From: Selaginella tamariscina
Lineage: Eukaryota; Streptophyta; Lycopodiopsida; Selaginellales; Selaginellaceae
Length of the DNA stretch: 64,000 bases
Direction: 5' to 3'
NCBI GenBank assembly: GCA_003024785.1
Contig: PUQB01000140.1
Span: 406,090 to 470,089 of the forward strand
The notes under the pieces were generated by a model, which saw nothing but the letters and a program-made list of their open reading frames with translations, was not told where the DNA came from and made no database searches. The translations under genes and the position numbers were made by a program. Of the stretch, positions 61,541 through 64,000 are shown piece by piece (positions within the stretch are counted from its first letter, which is position 1; each line of letters begins with the position of its first letter).

Positions 61541-64000
61541 TAAGATTATTGATATTTAAATTATATTTATTTGCGTGAGTAATACACACACTTTTGGATA
61601 CTTAAACTTAAAGTATAGGTGGATGAATAATAAGTATTTCATACTTTAATACTTTAATACTTTAATACTTATTAATGTATAAGTTTTTTAAATTTTTATA
61701 TAATGGGCCATGAACATTTGAATCCACCGTACTATGTCATAAATATTAAGAAATCTTCATAATTTTTATTGAATTTATATTACGAAGTTGAACTAAGCGG
61801 AATTTCTTAGTTATATCTATATATATAAATCTGTGGGTCAAACTAAAATGAAGTTTAAATTAATATCAACTTTATAATATACAAAATATTATATTAAACT
61901 AAAGTAAAATGCTCAAAAGTGAGTATTTATTTGAGAGCTCGTTATAATGCTATTGAATATATACTTGCACCTAAGTGAGATCTTCTATGTGTAGCTTATA
62001 AGAACTGAATTATACTGTCACCAACACATCATCTATAATTAAGAGAGGTATAACAACAATGTAATGGTCATTGTATAGTTAAGGAGTCACTAAGTTAATA
62101 ATACAACACAGTTAAAAGTTATTAAATAGTTAAACTTAAATATGAATAAACTTAAGAAGTTAAGGAATAAAAACTCAATTAAGGTATGTGTTTAAGAAAA
62201 ACTCATCAGATTAAGAATAATAAGTAAGTTAAAAATTTGCTTAGGAATAAACTCATTAAATTAAGGATAATAACTAAGTTAAAAGTCCAACTTACAAATA
62301 AAACTCACAAGATAACTAAGTTAAATAATTAAGCTCAGATAAATTCACTAAGATTAAAATTTACTCATTAAGTTAAGAATAACAACTGCATTAAGGGTTA
62401 GTTTAAGATTAAACTCATCAAGTTAAGAAAATAATTAGGTCAGCACTTATGGACATGTCTACTAGTCAATTAAGAAAATAATTAATTAACTAATTAAATC
62501 ATTATTTAAGTTATATTTATTTTATCTAAGATTTCTATATAAATAAGGTATATTTATCTTGTTTAAAATTATTTATATTTGTGTGCAACATTTCCCACAC
62601 TTTCATAATTAATGTTTTACATATCTTTCCTTAAATTAACAAGTTTGGGGTTGGTTGTAGTAGGTGGATGGACTTTTTAATTAGGAAATAATATCCTACA
62701 TGAAGGTGTATAAAATGTTAAAATATAATATTTAAGTGGTCGTAAAAGAACTTTATGATTTTTTTTGAAGATTTAAGGTAATATGAATTAAATATTTTTG
62801 CACTTATTAAGATTAATATGAAAATGGAACTTATAAAAGCCTTAAATCAATCGTATTAATAATCTACCATAAGGGTACAAAATCATTTTGGGTAGTTAAG
62901 AGTTTATAAAAATTAATTCAAAAATATAATACAAGTTTAAAAATTTAATGATGAATGCATATGAATATATAATATTTATACAAGTGACTTCGAGTTGATA
63001 AGACAAAGGGTTATTAACATTTTGATAAATTGTTATAATTTAAATTATTTAAATCTTTTTTATCTTACATATGCTATAAGCTAGTCAAAAATACTAAATT
63101 AAAATTATGATATTAATTTTTGATAACTAATCTATGTTGACATGTCTTTAGGACTACCATTTAAATTAACCTTCAATGTGATATATCAGAATGACATGGC
63201 TTGACATTATTTCCATGATCCTTAATTTAGCATTATATACTTAATCTAAGTTAAAAATTAAAAACTATGTTATAATCTCCAGGTAAATCATATTCATTTA
63301 TGATTTACTGCTAAATGAATAATTGAAAACAATATTTTATTTTATTTTTACTTAATTCCAAAGACACATTAAGTATGAGTTTAACAAATCAATCTATAAG
63401 ATAATACAATGTTTTAGTCAACTAGCTTTGGAAACAATTTTAAGGTTAGGATTATGATTATTATATATATTTAATAGTTAATAATAATGTTAACACAAAA
63501 ACTTGTTCATGTTTCAAGTAGAGTTGTTTATGTTTGACCATTAGTCTATGAAATTGTTTATGCTGTATACTAGGTGTAAGATGATTCCTTTGTACAATTG
63601 TCATGTAAATTTGTTTTTCAACTTGTTATCTTGAAGAAGAAATTTACTTAATAAACTAAAGAGATTAAAATATGTATTGATTTTTGTATTAAACATTTTA
63701 TTATTAATTAGTTAATCATGTTGCATATATAAGATAAAAAAAGAAGAAGTTAAATTGTATTTGTTGTTTTTATAAGCTTTTAGAAGATATACTATAGTTT
63801 CATGGGAAAGATTGTGGAAGATAATAATGCATTTGTGAGATTTTATCAAAAAGTTCTTGTTTATATCATTAGTTGAAGCAATTTTTAAATACACTTATTA
63901 ATATTGAGATTTATTAAATATATTATTTTGTTTTGTTTCTACATTGATCAATTCAATGTCTTGTTAATGTGAGAAATGAATGGGAATTCTTATTTAGAAC
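61541..64000. other. AT-rich downstream part of copy B
   Basis: No gene. Contains the TTAA-rich motif array at about 62080-62420 as in copy A, and otherwise follows 22807-25037. Confidence 0.6.

Larger units (their letters stand above)
59091..64000 (+). repeat. Segmental duplication, copy B (direct, cut by window end)
   Basis: Second copy of 19371-25037, starting at TTGGCCGTTTAAGCC. It lacks the ~0.9-kb block of copy A and instead has about 110 bp, including an 11-bp ACTTTAATACT tandem and a 43-bp segment inverted relative to copy A. It continues to the last base of the window, so the true unit is longer. Confidence 0.9.

Overview
The window is nuclear DNA of a land plant. Spliced genes for a plant Dicer-like protein, an NDR1/HIN1-like (LEA_2) protein, a plant ARM/TOG-type protein, an F-box protein and BAHD acyltransferases occur together with Ty3/gypsy and PIF/Harbinger transposon remains and AAACCCTA motifs. 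I cannot fix the lineage from this sequence. Introns and spacers are full of (GT/AC)n, (CT/GA)n and (AT)n microsatellites, and everything after 21.8 kb is very AT-rich.

Layout. 0.1-1.35 kb: a three-exon NHL/LEA_2 gene (+). 1.9-15.6 kb: one large Dicer-like gene (-) of about 30 exons, with helicase, DUF283, PAZ, two RNase III domains and two dsRBDs. One of its introns holds a stray exon of the TOR kinase on the opposite strand. 16.8-19.2 kb: a five-exon ARM/TOG protein gene (-). 19.37-25.04 kb and 59.09-64.00 kb: two direct copies of one segment, each with a four-exon F-box gene; the second copy runs off the window. The 34 kb between them is mostly transposon debris: an old Ty3/gypsy element (25.3-30.5 kb) carrying a nested 403-bp insertion, further gypsy fragments (31.3-31.6 and 35.3-36.2 kb), a PIF/Harbinger transposase (38.8-40.6 kb), a tandem pair of BAHD acyltransferase genes (41.2-42.7 and 47.9-48.8 kb) split by a young, internally deleted Ty3/gypsy element with near-identical 160-bp LTRs (42.99-46.77 kb), a decayed FCP1-like phosphatase (51.1-51.8 kb), unrecognised decayed coding-like sequence (52.4-54.9 kb), and a regular array of palindromes (55.75-56.15 kb).

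The genes do not form a pathway. The Dicer-like gene is the main functional locus (small-RNA biogenesis). The rest is a gene island followed by a transposon-rich spacer shaped by segmental duplication.

Reading caution: the Dicer-like, ARM/TOG and F-box genes each carry one-base frameshifts, nearly all of them one-base length changes in short runs of the same base. I read these as probable consensus errors, not as pseudogenisation. Exon coordinates come from splice signals plus family conservation and have no transcript support.
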